Shown here: positions 36,767 through 47,300 of the stretch, piece after piece | Numbering within the stretch: the stretch's first letter is position 1 | Layout: the number at the start of each line of letters is the position of its first letter | From: JALZUE01 sp051251725 | GTDB lineage: Bacteria > Pseudomonadota > Gammaproteobacteria > Enterobacterales > Alteromonadaceae | DNA length: 64,000 nt | Assembly: GCA_051251725.1 (NCBI GenBank) | Contig: JBPOFN010000021.1 | Coordinates: forward strand, 1-64,000 | Direction of reading: 5' to 3' | Position numbers and translations under genes: made by a program | The notes under the pieces: model-generated | Databases searched by the model: none | The model's input: only the letters and a program-made list of their open reading frames with translations | What the model was told of the DNA's origin: nothing

Positions 36767-38122
36767 TTAGCTCTCTTCTAATAAGCGCTCTTCTTTTAAC
36801 TCTACTTGTTCAATTTTTTCAAACCGTGAACTGATCTTATCGGCCGAGGTATGAATTTGCTTCACATCCGAAGCAGCTTGATCAATATGTTTGGCAAGGT
36901 TGTCAAACCGTGTTCTAAAGCGGCCAAAATCGCCCGCTAATAACGACAAATGTTTTTGAATGATATGCACTTGCTGACGGGTTGCTTCGTCTTTAAGCAC
37001 GGAACGAGCTGTGGTTAATATTGCCATTAAGGTAGTGGGCGACGCTAACCAAACTCGTTTTTTATTCGCATATTCAACTAAATCAGCATGGTGAGCATGA
37101 ATTTCAGCAAAAACGGCTTCTGCCGGAATAAACATCACCGCGCCATCAGACGTTTCATGCTCAATTAAATATTTATCGCTAATATCGTTAATATGTTTTT
37201 TAATATCTTGTTTAAATTGGCGCTCAGCCGTTAAACGCACCGCTTGCTCTTTAGTTTCATTCCCCATGGTACGGTAACTTTCCAGCGGAAATTTAGCGTC
37301 GATAACTACATTGCCTGACGGCTTAGGTAAAAACAGCACACAGTCAGCCACTTTGCCATTTGATAAGGTATGTTGAATTGAAAAATGTTGTTCGGGTAAA
37401 ACATTACGGATTAAAGAATTTAACTGCACCTCACCAAAAGCGCCGCGAGAACGTTTATCAGATAACACTTCTTGTAAGCTAACCACATTAGTAGATAATT
37501 CAGTGATTTTTTTCTGAGCGTCATCAATTAAGGCTAACCTTTTTAGAATGTCATTAAAGGTTTTGGTGGTTTTATCAAAACCTTCGGACAAGCGTTTTTC
37601 AACCTCTTCGCTGATCGCTTTTAAACGTTTGTCTGTCGTTTGTGTTAAGCCATCCATTTGTTTTACTAATTGATCGGTTGTTCGTTGTAATGATTCAGCT
37701 AATTCAGTTCGACTTTCTTTTGTACTTAAGGTTAAGTGTTGCGTAATTTGCTCAAGTGATTTGAGCTGATTGTGACTAAAGCTTTGCTGATGTTGATGCT
37801 GCAATGCCTGTAGCTTTTCACTTTGATCATGTTGATTACGTAATAGTTTTATTTTTAAATCGGCGATCTGCTGTTCTAAATACGGCTTGATTGAGCGGTT
37901 ATCATCACTAAGCTGACTAAACCCAACTTGTTGTTTAATAAAGCTGGTATTTAGTTGCTGTGAAGCTTGATTAAGATTGGCTAATGTTGCTAATTGGCTT
38001 GATTGTGCTTTTGCTAATTTTTTAACAGTGATTAACAGCCATGCCATTAATAAAATAAGCAGGGCTAACAAGGCAAAAATAACTAACGTCGATTGGGGTA
38101 ACGCGAGAAAATAAGACAACAT
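36767..38122 (-). CDS. rmuC: DNA recombination protein RmuC
   Basis: The 451-aa protein has an N-terminal membrane helix (about 12-33), a long coiled coil (about 38-215) and a C-terminal nuclease-like domain with LPKPSGNVVIDAKFPLE and MFIPAEAVFAEIH. RmuC limits recombination between inverted repeats and has been placed in a PD-(D/E)xK-type fold. The DAKFPLE block contains the conserved acidic and Lys residues. It ends four bases from the convergent solute-binding gene. Confidence 0.93.
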   Translation of the reverse strand: MLSYFLALPQSTLVIFALLALLILLMAWLLITVKKLAKAQSSQLATLANLNQASQQLNTSFIKQQVGFSQLSDDNRSIKPYLEQQIADLKIKLLRNQHDQSEKLQALQHQHQQSFSHNQLKSLEQITQHLTLSTKESRTELAESLQRTTDQLVKQMDGLTQTTDKRLKAISEEVEKRLSEGFDKTTKTFNDILKRLALIDDAQKKITELSTNVVSLQEVLSDKRSRGAFGEVQLNSLIRNVLPEQHFSIQHTLSNGKVADCVLFLPKPSGNVVIDAKFPLESYRTMGNETKEQAVRLTAERQFKQDIKKHINDISDKYLIEHETSDGAVMFIPAEAVFAEIHAHHADLVEYANKKRVWLASPTTLMAILTTARSVLKDEATRQQVHIIQKHLSLLAGDFGRFRTRFDNLAKHIDQAASDVKQIHTSADKISSRFEKIEQVELKEERLLEES

Positions 38123-38331
38123 AAAAAAACACTCAAACTGTATAAATAACCAGTTAACAATTAGAACATGATTTTACCGTCAAGGTAACTTTTTTTTCAC
38201 TGAACCTATTAGATTTTCTGCGGCTCTAGAGCTTTTAACTGTTTGATTAAAATATATTTGACGAGTAAACCCGCCATTAGATGTTTTAGCTTAGTGGGTT
38301 AATTGTCTGAATTAGCTGTTAGCTAGACAAT

Positions 38332-38360
38332 AAAAAACCACTGACTAGCAGTGGTTTTTA
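38332..38360. terminator. Bidirectional terminator after fumarase
   Basis: AAAAACCACTG pairs with CAGTGGTTTTT around ACTAG. On the minus strand the T run follows the fumarase gene, so it ends that transcript before rmuC. Confidence 0.9.
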
Positions 38361-38415
38361 TTAATCGACAAACAAACTAACTTATTATCACGCTTTGATA
38401 ATAAGTTTTAACTTT

Positions 38416-39933
38416 TTAAGTTTTAGCGTTCATAACTTCAATGTTCTTTTGCCAAATTTCTGGCCCAGTTACATGCACAGACTCACCTGTGCTATCAACA
38501 GCAACCGTTACAGGCATATCTTCTACTTCAAATTCGTAAATAGCTTCCATACCCATATCAGCAAATGCGACAACTTTCGCTTTTTTGATCGCTTTCGACA
38601 CTAAATATGCCGCACCGCCAACTGCCATTAAATAAACAGATTTATGATTCTTGATGCTGTCACAAGTTGCCGCGCCGCGTTCCGCTTTACCAATAGTGCC
38701 TAACAAACCAGTGTCAGCTAACATCATTTCGGTAAATTTATCCATACGAGTGGCTGTTGTTGGGCCTGCTGGACCAACCGCTTCGCCTTTAATCGCATCA
38801 ACCGGTCCAACGTAATAAATAAATTTATTGGTAAAGTCGACTGGCAATTCTTCGCCATTGGCTAACATTTCTTGAATACGTTTATGCGCAGCATCACGAC
38901 CGGTTAAAATAGTGCCTGAAAGCAATACGGTTTCACCGGTTTTCCATTCACTAATATCCGCTTTAGTTAAACTATCAACATTAACACGGCGAACGTTTTC
39001 ACCTACTTCCCAAGTGATTTCTGGCCATTCTTCTAATTTAGGCGGCGTTAAATCTGCTGGGCCTGAACCATTTAAATGAAAATGTACATGGCGAGTTGCC
39101 GCACAATTGGGGATCATCACCACAGGTTTAGAAGCCGCATGGGTTGGGGCTGAGTTAATTTTTACATCAACCACGGTAGTTAAGCCGCCTAAACCTTGTG
39201 CGCCGATACCTAATTTATTCACTCGGTCATAAATTTCTAAACGCAGCTCTTCTTCAGCATTTTGTGGGCCGCGTTCAATCAAGTCTTGAATATCAACCGG
39301 ATCCATTAAGCTTTCTTTCGCTAATACGCCAGCTTTTTCGGCCGTACCACCAACACCTATGCCTAACATTCCTGGTGGACACCAACCCGCCCCCATCGTT
39401 GGTAATGTTTTAACGACCCAATCAGCAATGGAATCTGACGGGTTTAACATCACCATTTTAGTTTTGTTTTCACTACCGCCGCCTTTCGCCGCGATCATGA
39501 CATCAACTTCGCTACCGGCCACTAAATCAATATGAACAACGGCTGGGGTATTATCTTTGGTATTAATACGTTTACCCGTTGGGTCGGCAACAATTGACGC
39601 GCGTAATGGGTTATCTGGATTTAAATAAGCACGACGTGTGCCTTCATCAACCATTTGCTGAACTGTTAAATCAGTTTTATCCCAACGTACGTCCATACCC
39701 ACTTTAACAAAACAAGTAACAATACCTGTGTCTTGGCAAATAGGGCGTTTACCATGAGCTGACATACGTGAGTTAATTAAAATTTGTGCAATTGCATCTT
39801 TCGCCGCTGTACTTTCTTCTTTGTGATACGCCTTTTCTAACGCCTGAACAAAATCTAACGGGTGGTAATAAGAAATGTATTGCAGCGAGTCAGCAATACT
39901 TTCAATAAAATCTTCTTGTTTAATAATTGCCAT
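38416..39933 (-). CDS. fumA: Class I fumarate hydratase (Fe-S)
   Basis: The 505-aa protein is a class I (4Fe-4S) fumarase, which interconverts fumarate and malate in the citric acid cycle. The N-terminal alpha domain contains the cluster cysteines in RPICQDTGI (near 66), MIPNCAATRHVHFH (near 274) and TCDS near 435, and the C-terminal beta domain has the substrate block GPTTATRMD. Length is slightly short of the about 548 residues of E. coli FumA. AAAGAGA precedes the ATG. The monocistronic gene is transcribed convergently to none; a terminator follows. Confidence 0.9.
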   Translation of the reverse strand: MAIIKQEDFIESIADSLQYISYYHPLDFVQALEKAYHKEESTAAKDAIAQILINSRMSAHGKRPICQDTGIVTCFVKVGMDVRWDKTDLTVQQMVDEGTRRAYLNPDNPLRASIVADPTGKRINTKDNTPAVVHIDLVAGSEVDVMIAAKGGGSENKTKMVMLNPSDSIADWVVKTLPTMGAGWCPPGMLGIGVGGTAEKAGVLAKESLMDPVDIQDLIERGPQNAEEELRLEIYDRVNKLGIGAQGLGGLTTVVDVKINSAPTHAASKPVVMIPNCAATRHVHFHLNGSGPADLTPPKLEEWPEITWEVGENVRRVNVDSLTKADISEWKTGETVLLSGTILTGRDAAHKRIQEMLANGEELPVDFTNKFIYYVGPVDAIKGEAVGPAGPTTATRMDKFTEMMLADTGLLGTIGKAERGAATCDSIKNHKSVYLMAVGGAAYLVSKAIKKAKVVAFADMGMEAIYEFEVEDMPVTVAVDSTGESVHVTGPEIWQKNIEVMNAKT

Positions 39934-40081
39934 AACAGTCTCTTTGATATTGAGTGTGATCGGTACGAAGTGAATTCTTTTGTTGAAACTTGAAAAATTG
40001 CCGATATCATACCTTGCTTAATCCCTTGCTGCTAGTAGATTACCTGCGTAACTAGCGGCAGATGAACCTGAGTATTGACCT

Positions 40082-41512
40082 GTGTTAGAAACATTGCAAG
40101 CTATTGGCAACTCTCGCGGCGTTGACGAGATCACAATTACTAATATTGATTTTGAAAATCTCCAACATCCAGAAGATTTATTTTGCTATTTAGCCGATAA
40201 ACCTTGGGCGATGTGGTTAGACTCGTGCGAATCGAACCACTGTGACGCAGAACTAGATATTATTGTTTGGCAGCCTATTTTTACCTTATCAACTGTCGAT
40301 GAATTAACCACAGTCAAAGATGTTCTTAGTGATAAAACTCACCTGACAAACGACGACCCGCTAGCCATATTAGACACCATCAATAACAGTGTTTTTGCAG
40401 GGACTAAATTACCATGTTCAACATTGCCATTTGTTGGCGGCGCGCTCGGCTATTTCTCTTATGATTTAGGCCGCAGATTCGAAATCCTGCCAAGTGCTGC
40501 CGTTAAAGATATTAACCAGCCTGATATGGCAATAGGCATTTACACCCATGCAGTTATTTATCATCGAAGTACAAAAACCTTTCAGCTAGTAGCGCCAAAA
40601 AACCAAGTTGATGCTTTAATTGCCACTATTGAACAGTTATTATTACCCGCGGTACAGCACTCCAAGCCAAGCGCAGATTTTGCATTAACCTCAACCTGGC
40701 AAGCCAATATGAATAAGGCACAATACCATAAGAAGTTTAATGCCGTACAAAACTATCTACTGGCCGGTGATTGTTATCAAACCAATCTTGCGCAGCGTTT
40801 TAAAGCGTCATATCAAGGGGATGAATTTTACGCTTATCAAGCATTAAGAGCGCAGAACAAAGCGCCCTTTTCCGCTTTTATTCGCTTAGAAAACTCTTGT
40901 ATTTTAAGTACTTCACCCGAGCGATTTTTACAGCTTAGCGACAACAAAGTACAAAGCAAACCGATCAAAGGTACTCGCCCTCGAAGTGACGATCCGATAA
41001 TTGATCAGCAAAATGCACAGATATTAAAAAAGGCTGAAAAAGACCGCGCTGAAAATTTAATGATTGTTGATTTATTAAGAAATGATCTTAGTAAAGTTTG
41101 TCAGCCCGGTTCAGTTAAAGTGCCAGAAATTTTTGCCATTGAAAGCTTTCCCGCGGTGCATCATTTAGTCAGTACCGTTGAAGGGACGTTGGAGTCGCAA
41201 TATCAGGCGAGTGATTTATTACGCGGCGCTTTTCCTGGCGGTTCAATTACTGGCGCGCCAAAGATCCGTGCGATGGAAATTATTGATGAATTAGAGCCTC
41301 AGCGTAGAAGCTTATATTGCGGCGCTATTGGCTATATTTCAGCGTCAGGAAATATGGACACCAGCATTACCATCAGAACCCTAATTTGTGAAAACAATAA
41401 TATTTATTGCTGGGCCGGCGGCGGCTTGGTGGCAGATTCAGATGCTGATAGTGAATATCAAGAAACCTTAGATAAAGTAAATAAAATCCTCCCTGTACTC
41501 AGTGGTTTATAA
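40082..41512 (+). CDS. pabB: Aminodeoxychorismate synthase component I
   Basis: PabB converts chorismate with ammonia to 4-amino-4-deoxychorismate for folate. The 476-aa protein shows the chorismate-binding enzyme blocks YQTNLAQRF, SPERFLQL, PIKGTRPR, IVDLLRNDLSKV, FPAVHHLVSTV, FPGGSITGAPK and ETLDKVNKILP. PIKGTRP is typical of PabB rather than TrpE. The start is GTG at 40082; no clear ribosome binding site is seen. The gene pair pabB-nudL is conserved in E. coli, here separated by a DUF2007 gene. Confidence 0.93.
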   Translation: MLETLQAIGNSRGVDEITITNIDFENLQHPEDLFCYLADKPWAMWLDSCESNHCDAELDIIVWQPIFTLSTVDELTTVKDVLSDKTHLTNDDPLAILDTINNSVFAGTKLPCSTLPFVGGALGYFSYDLGRRFEILPSAAVKDINQPDMAIGIYTHAVIYHRSTKTFQLVAPKNQVDALIATIEQLLLPAVQHSKPSADFALTSTWQANMNKAQYHKKFNAVQNYLLAGDCYQTNLAQRFKASYQGDEFYAYQALRAQNKAPFSAFIRLENSCILSTSPERFLQLSDNKVQSKPIKGTRPRSDDPIIDQQNAQILKKAEKDRAENLMIVDLLRNDLSKVCQPGSVKVPEIFAIESFPAVHHLVSTVEGTLESQYQASDLLRGAFPGGSITGAPKIRAMEIIDELEPQRRSLYCGAIGYISASGNMDTSITIRTLICENNNIYCWAGGGLVADSDADSEYQETLDKVNKILPVLSGL

Positions 41513-41776
41513 GCTTTAGATATATAAACCATAGGGATAAGCAGCTATAACAAAAGTTATTAAGCCGTCAATTCCTTAATCTTATAATATGAATATGCCT
41601 TAAATAAGGTGAATAGTGCGGTGGTTTAACAAGTTCAAATAATACTATGATTCACTCACCTCTAAATTTAACAGATTGAAATTAAAATAATTTCCTGTAA
41701 GTTATCAAAGAGTATCTAGATATTTTTATACTTTTTATAATTTTTAATTCAAGTGAGACCTGATGAGTACTCAATC

Positions 41777-42082
41777 ATGAAGATGGTTTATACCAATGAA
41801 AATCAATTTATTGTTAATAATGTAAAAAACCTTATTGAAGCGCAAGGGATCAAAACCTTTCTTAAAAATGAATTTTCACAAGGCGCCGTTGGTGAAATAG
41901 CAGTCTTTGATGCATGGCCGGAAATTTGGGTGCTTGAAGATGCCGAACACACTCAAGCATTAAAAATCGCACAGTTATCACAAAACATAAATGAAAGCCC
42001 AGACTGGCTCTGCAAACAATGTAAAGAGTCAAATGATGCGTCTTTCGAAATATGTTGGCAATGCCAGAGTAGCAATAGCTAA
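41777..42082 (+). CDS. DUF2007 / zinc-ribbon protein
   Basis: The 101-aa protein joins a DUF2007-like domain (about 1-65: MKMVYTNENQ, FIVNNVKNLIEAQGI, EIWVLEDAEHTQAL) to a C-terminal zinc knuckle WLCKQC-x10-CWQC. DUF2007 proteins are small ferredoxin-like putative signalling proteins; fusion to a RanBP2-like zinc finger suggests nucleic acid or protein binding. An ATG at 41777 is chosen over GTG 41753, but neither has a good ribosome binding site. It lies in the pabB-nudL interval and may be co-expressed with nudL, 55 bp downstream. Confidence 0.75.
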   Translation: MKMVYTNENQFIVNNVKNLIEAQGIKTFLKNEFSQGAVGEIAVFDAWPEIWVLEDAEHTQALKIAQLSQNINESPDWLCKQCKESNDASFEICWQCQSSNS

Positions 42083-42137
42083 GATTGAAAGTGTCAGCAA
42101 ATTACTAACAGTTCAAAACATATGATTTAATCAAACC

Positions 42138-42722
42138 ATGAATAAGTCACAATTTTATCGCCATTTTCATTTATTTTCTCTCGCATCAACTCAGACCAAT
42201 GTCGATGCCGCCCACTCGCGCCCTGAACGCGAAAGAAAAGCGGCTGTACTCATTGCGATTTTTGAAGATAACAAACAGCTACAGGTACTTTTTACCTTAC
42301 GGGCAAGTCACCTCAAACATCATGCCGGACAAGTGTGTTTTCCTGGCGGTAAAGTAGAGCCTAGCGACCAAGATATAGTCGCGACTGCACTGCGAGAAGC
42401 CGATGAAGAAATTGGTTTAAAGCCAGAAAACATTAACGTGCTGGGCAAATTACACAAGTATCAAACGCTAACCGGGTTTGCTGTCACCCCGATTGTTGGT
42501 TTTATTAAAAATGATTTTCAATACCAAATTGATCAGCAAGAAGTTGCCGAGGTATTTTCCGTTCCGCTTAATCACTTTTTAAATCATCATAATCATTTAA
42601 CTATCACCAGCCAATTTAATGGCAAGCAGCGCCCTGTCACTTTTATGCCTTATCAGCATTACAATATTTGGGGCGCGACGGCGGCAATGTTAAAAGATTT
42701 AGCCATACATTTAAGGTATTAA
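42138..42722 (+). CDS. nudL: Coenzyme A pyrophosphatase (Nudix, NudL)
   Basis: The 194-aa Nudix hydrolase has the Nudix box GGKVEP...READEEIG around residues 72-94 (the catalytic Glu pair in EEIG) and the UPF0035/CoA-pyrophosphatase block LRASHLKHHAGQVCFPGG just before it. NudL-type enzymes split CoA to phosphopantetheine and 3',5'-ADP. It lies downstream of pabB as in E. coli, with the DUF2007 gene between. Confidence 0.9.
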   Translation: MNKSQFYRHFHLFSLASTQTNVDAAHSRPERERKAAVLIAIFEDNKQLQVLFTLRASHLKHHAGQVCFPGGKVEPSDQDIVATALREADEEIGLKPENINVLGKLHKYQTLTGFAVTPIVGFIKNDFQYQIDQQEVAEVFSVPLNHFLNHHNHLTITSQFNGKQRPVTFMPYQHYNIWGATAAMLKDLAIHLRY

Positions 42723-42768
42723 TCCGAGAACGATAAGGCGCTAAAATAGCATTATTGAGTAAAATAGC

Positions 42769-43243
42769 TTAAACCGAGTTCAGGTTCGCTAACTCAATGG
42801 CGTAACTAACACTTTGATGACGGTCAGTGGTAAAAGTTAAGCGCATCAGGTTATCTGTAACACTCACGACATAACTAAAATTTTGCCCCGAGCAATGCAA
42901 TCAAGGCTTGGTTCATCACTGTTTTCCCACGTATTTCCCCACAGGATAAGCAATACCAGTGCGGTTGATATCTTCTTTTGGTAAATTACCTTCATAAGTC
43001 CAAAATACCGAGCCGTATTGGTGCTTGGGGTATTTTTTAAAATATATTTTTAGCGGTTCATTCCCCCAGCCAAAACCTGCAGACTTATCACTTTGTGTGC
43101 CCGCATGTATTTGGCCAACCACAACCGAATAAGCGGGAAATTTACCAGTCGACGGTACTGTAATCATTGGCTCAACAAGCACTAGGGATTTTGTTTTAGC
43201 TAGATCCGTCACAAGCGACAATAACCGAGACTATAACAATCAT
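42769..43243 (-). pseudogene. Decayed PL7 alginate lyase
   Basis: Three reading frames together give pieces of a family 7 polysaccharide lyase. One frame (43221-42916) has the catalytic motif QIH in SVVVGQIHA, then EPLKIYFKKYPKHQYGSVFW and GIAYPV. After a small indel near 42945 the sequence continues as GNTWENSDEPSLDCIARG, and after a second near 42880 as NFSYVVSVTDNLMRLTFT, ending ELANLNSV. Upstream, a lipoprotein-like signal (SVIVAC) appears in another frame from 43243. The N-terminal half with the R-x-E-L-R block and the C-terminal YFKAG block are missing. It is a broken gene with deletion and at least two frameshifts. Confidence 0.8.
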
Positions 43244-43606
43244 GGCAATTAATTTTCCAGAACCTTTCGTATCACATCCACACTCATTCCTTTTAATATA
43301 AATCTCGATAGAATAACGATAATTACACGCTTACTTATTGATAAAAAAATAAATATTAGTTAATCAAAAGCAGTGTTTAGCAACAACATCCCCAAATTAA
43401 AGTTTACATTTAATCGTAAAAAGTAATTACACCAATCTATTTTAATAATTTTATCTATTAAGAAAAATAAACCATAATGTTCACCAGTTAAACAAACTTA
43501 ATTTATATTTACGTAATAAACTTGAAGTAAGATATTTTAGTCAATATATCATTACTAACAGCGACAAAATTTACGTTCAACAATTACGCTCAACAATAAA
43601 GGTGAC
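43244..43606. other. AT-rich intergenic region upstream of the peroxiredoxin gene
   Basis: No coding frame is supported in these 363 bp, apart from possible eroded sequence of the lyase signal peptide at the left edge. It should contain the promoter of the peroxiredoxin-glutaredoxin gene; I see no clear OxyR site. Confidence 0.5.
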
Positions 43607-44338
43607 ATGATGTTAGATTCAAAAGTAGGACAAAAAATTCCAAACGTAACGTTTCCAACCCGCCAAGGTGATGAATGGGTTAATGTGACAACGGCAGAGT
43701 TATTCGATAATAAAAACGTTATTGTTTTTAGTTTACCGGGAGCATTTACCCCAACCTGTTCTTCTAGCCACTTACCGCGTTATAACGAGTTAAAGCCAAT
43801 TTTTGCTCAGTACGGTGTTGACGCTATTTTATGTGTATCAGTAAACGACACTTTTGTTATGAATGCATGGAAAGACGACCAAGAAGCAGAAAATATTACT
43901 TTCATTCCTGACGGTACTGGTGAATTTACTGACGGTATGGGGATGTTAGTCGATAAAAGTGATATTGGTTTTGGCAAGCGCTCATGGCGCTATAGCATGT
44001 TAGTGAAAAACGGCATTATAGACCAAATGTTCATCGAAGAAGATGTTCCTGGCGACCCGTTTAAAGTGTCAGACGCTGATACTATGTTAAATTACATTGC
44101 GCCTGAGCATCAATTACAAGAGTCAGTGACGGTATTTACTAAACCTGGTTGCCCATTTTGCGCCAAAGCTAAAACCTTATTAAAAGCGAAAGGTTTAAGT
44201 TTTGAAGAAGTGGTATTAGGAAAAGATGCAACAACCGTAAGCTTACGTGCAGTTAGTGGTAAAGCGACTGTTCCACAAGTATTTATTGGTGGTAAGCATA
44301 TTGGTGGCAGTGAAGAATTAGCGGCTCACTTTGCTTAA
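43607..44338 (+). CDS. Hybrid peroxiredoxin-glutaredoxin
   Basis: The 243-aa protein fuses a Prx5-type peroxiredoxin (1-165) to a glutaredoxin (about 170-243). The peroxidatic Cys is C51 in [12 protein letters not shown]; the glutaredoxin active site is CPFC (182-185) with the cis-Pro in TVPQVF and GGSEEL closing. Such hybrids reduce peroxides with glutathione directly. Two ATGs (43607 and 43610) are possible; AAAGG lies 4 or 7 nt before them, so the second may be used. It is convergent with cysB. Confidence 0.95.
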   Translation: MMLDSKVGQKIPNVTFPTRQGDEWVNVTTAELFDNKNVIVFSLPGAFTPTCSSSHLPRYNELKPIFAQYGVDAILCVSVNDTFVMNAWKDDQEAENITFIPDGTGEFTDGMGMLVDKSDIGFGKRSWRYSMLVKNGIIDQMFIEEDVPGDPFKVSDADTMLNYIAPEHQLQESVTVFTKPGCPFCAKAKTLLKAKGLSFEEVVLGKDATTVSLRAVSGKATVPQVFIGGKHIGGSEELAAHFA

Positions 44339-44406
44339 TACAGGGCTAATGTTGGGCTAATATTTACTGCTATAAGTAAACTGTAACGCGTTAAATAACA
44401 GCCATT

Positions 44407-44434
44407 AAAAAGCAGTCCTCGGACTGCTTTTTAT
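44407..44434. terminator. Terminator between the peroxiredoxin gene and cysB
   Basis: AAAAAGCAGTC pairs with GACTGCTTTTT around a CTCG tetraloop. T and A runs on both sides suit both directions. Confidence 0.9.
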
Positions 44435-44539
44435 TTATGGTCATTTTGAAAGTTAACTTATACCAATCCATCCAAAGAAGTGATCACTTTATTAGACGGA
44501 ATGGTATTAGCCGACAAAACCAAAACATTTATCAAAGAA

Positions 44540-45520
<981 letters not shown>

Positions 45521-45755
45521 TTATAACCTTTTTGCTTATAACAAAAATATATACAAGTTAAGCTAAATATACCATTTAATTTTTATTTTATGATGATAAA
45601 AATACATTTTAGGTAATATACATATAACCATACTTTATATTAACCAGTAAAAAAAATAATAAATGTTAAAGTAAAGTGTCGATAAACCTATGCTAAGGCA
45701 ATCATTTTTTGTAGACTGGTTGGATAGTTTTAAATAAAAATAAGAGTAATTAACT

Positions 45756-46526
45756 ATGATGATGATCATCATTGGATTAATTATTGCTCTACTGGTTATT
45801 GTGGTAGTAGTAAATGCAATCCAACAGCATAAAGAAAAATTAGAAAAAGAAAAACGCACGCGTGCTGCAAAGCAAAAAGCCATTATTAACGAAACTGAAG
45901 ACTTAATTTTACATTTGGCTAATATCCCTTCTAGCCCAGCGGTAAGTGAAATTTTAAATAAACGTAGCTTAAACGCAATTAAAGCAATGAAGGAGATAAT
46001 GCCTGAAACCAAAAATATCAAGAGTAAAATCCAGGAATTTCAAGCGCGTTATCAAGCCTCAAAAGATTTAGCTGCTACCCCTCCATCACAAGAGGAAGTG
46101 TTTACCTTACCGGATAATGACCAACATTTAGTACAAATTTTGCAAGTCATTAAAAAGCTAAGAGCGACATTAAAATCAGAACAAAGCAAAGGTTCGTTAG
46201 ACGCACAAACTTTTATTGTTGAAGACAAACGCCTTGATGCTATGCAACTTAAAATAAATGTTGAAAGTTTATTTAAACGCGCCAATCAGGCATACGGCAA
46301 TCAAATGATCGGCTCGGCCAGGCAATACCTAGAAAAAGCCTTACAATCAATTGCTGATAATTCAAATCCTTCTGAATATAAAGAAAAAATGAAAGTCGAA
46401 ATTGAAGATAAACTTGAAGAGATAACCAATCAACTTAAAAATGCTAATGCTGAAGACCGCGAGAAAAAAGCTAAGTCTGAAGAAGATGAATTGGATATGT
46501 TATTTCAACCGAAGAAAAAATGGTGA
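45756..46526 (+). CDS. Membrane-anchored coiled-coil protein of unknown function
   Basis: The 256-aa protein has one N-terminal membrane helix (about 2-20, MMIIIGLIIALLVIVVVVNAI) and a long charged coiled coil, with an AKSEEDELDMLFQPKKKW tail ending in basic and aromatic residues. I do not recognise a family with confidence. Three consecutive ATGs (45756, 45759, 45762) make the exact start uncertain. It is divergent from cysB with about 240 bp between and is followed by its own terminator. Confidence 0.6.
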   Translation: MMMIIIGLIIALLVIVVVVNAIQQHKEKLEKEKRTRAAKQKAIINETEDLILHLANIPSSPAVSEILNKRSLNAIKAMKEIMPETKNIKSKIQEFQARYQASKDLAATPPSQEEVFTLPDNDQHLVQILQVIKKLRATLKSEQSKGSLDAQTFIVEDKRLDAMQLKINVESLFKRANQAYGNQMIGSARQYLEKALQSIADNSNPSEYKEKMKVEIEDKLEEITNQLKNANAEDREKKAKSEEDELDMLFQPKKKW

Positions 46527-46553
46527 TTTGATTATTTTAATCAGCCACTTACC

Positions 46554-46577
46554 AAGCCAGCATTTGCTGGCTTTTTT
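46554..46577 (+). terminator. Rho-independent terminator
   Basis: AAGCCAGC pairs with GCTGGCTT around an ATTT loop, followed by TTTT. It ends the coiled-coil protein gene. Confidence 0.92.
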
Positions 46578-46646
46578 ATTGTTAAAATTCAACCCGTTCA
46601 CGCTATAATAGCTTTTTACTCTCAAGTACTTCATAACAGTTTTTTT

Positions 46647-47024
46647 ATGAGCAACAGCGCCATTATACAAATTGTTTTGCCTTCTTTTCTCAGAAGGGCA
46701 ATGAAAGCTTACGCTTTAAAAGCAGCCATAAGAGATTGCGGTGCCGATTTAAATCGCATTGGCCGCTCTCGTAACTGGCAATTAAAAGCCAACGCCGAGC
46801 AAATTGAAATTATTATCCAGTTTGTCGAGTCGTCACAGGAAGCAAGTTGGCAATGGTTAGCGAAAAAACTCAAAGAGCATGTGTGTTACACAACTTACGA
46901 AAGCTTATTGCAACTGGCAAAACGTAAACCGGGTATTACGGTGAATGAATTAATGGCAAAAACTGACTGTACCATCGCACAAGCCAGACAAGTCATTGAT
47001 GAAATTGAATTTTCTGATGAATAG
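46647..47024 (+). CDS. Ribosome recycling factor-like small protein
   Basis: The 125-aa protein resembles the short RRF-like family of Vibrio and relatives (RRF_GI type): an N-terminal IVLPSFLRRAMKAYALKAA, then LNRIGRSRNWQLKANAEQIE and C-terminal KRKPGITVNELMAKTDCTIAQARQVIDE. It is much shorter than RRF (about 185 aa) and lacks the RRF hinge, so ribosome recycling is not implied. Function is unknown. A heptamer tract begins 16 bp after its stop. Confidence 0.55.
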   Translation: MSNSAIIQIVLPSFLRRAMKAYALKAAIRDCGADLNRIGRSRNWQLKANAEQIEIIIQFVESSQEASWQWLAKKLKEHVCYTTYESLLQLAKRKPGITVNELMAKTDCTIAQARQVIDEIEFSDE

Positions 47025-47039
47025 TTGATAGTGATGGCT

Positions 47040-47088
47040 AGTGATTAGTGATTAGTAATTAGTAATTAGTGATTAGTGATTGGTGATT
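47040..47088 (+). repeat. 7-bp tandem repeat tract, 7 units (AGTGATT/AGTAATT)
   Basis: Seven heptamers in register: AGTGATT twice, AGTAATT twice, AGTGATT twice, GGTGATT. Same 7-bp period as the other tracts but a different core sequence. Confidence 0.92.
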
Positions 47089-47179
47089 TATCCAAATATT
47101 TACGCCAGTAAAATAATAAGCGAGTTACTGATTTACAAGATGAATTCGCCAATGATATTTCCCGTCAAAAATTAACAAT

Positions 47180-47202
47180 AAAAAAGGGGCTTAAAGCCCC
47201 TT
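47180..47202 (-). terminator. Rho-independent terminator of lysC
   Basis: On the minus strand GGGGC pairs with GCCCC around TTTAA, followed by TTTTTT. It is about 100 nt after the lysC stop. Confidence 0.9.
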
Positions 47203-47300
47203 CTTACTAATTAACCTCAGTTCCGGTTAATTAAGTTCTCATTTATCGACAAGCTATTAATTAATGGTTTAATTTAGTCATTAATAGCAATAACCATGAA

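Noticed and set aside
45635..46021. Minus-strand frame opposite the coiled-coil gene
   Set aside because: Hydrophobic shadow of the Lys/Glu-rich plus-strand gene, with no ribosome binding site.
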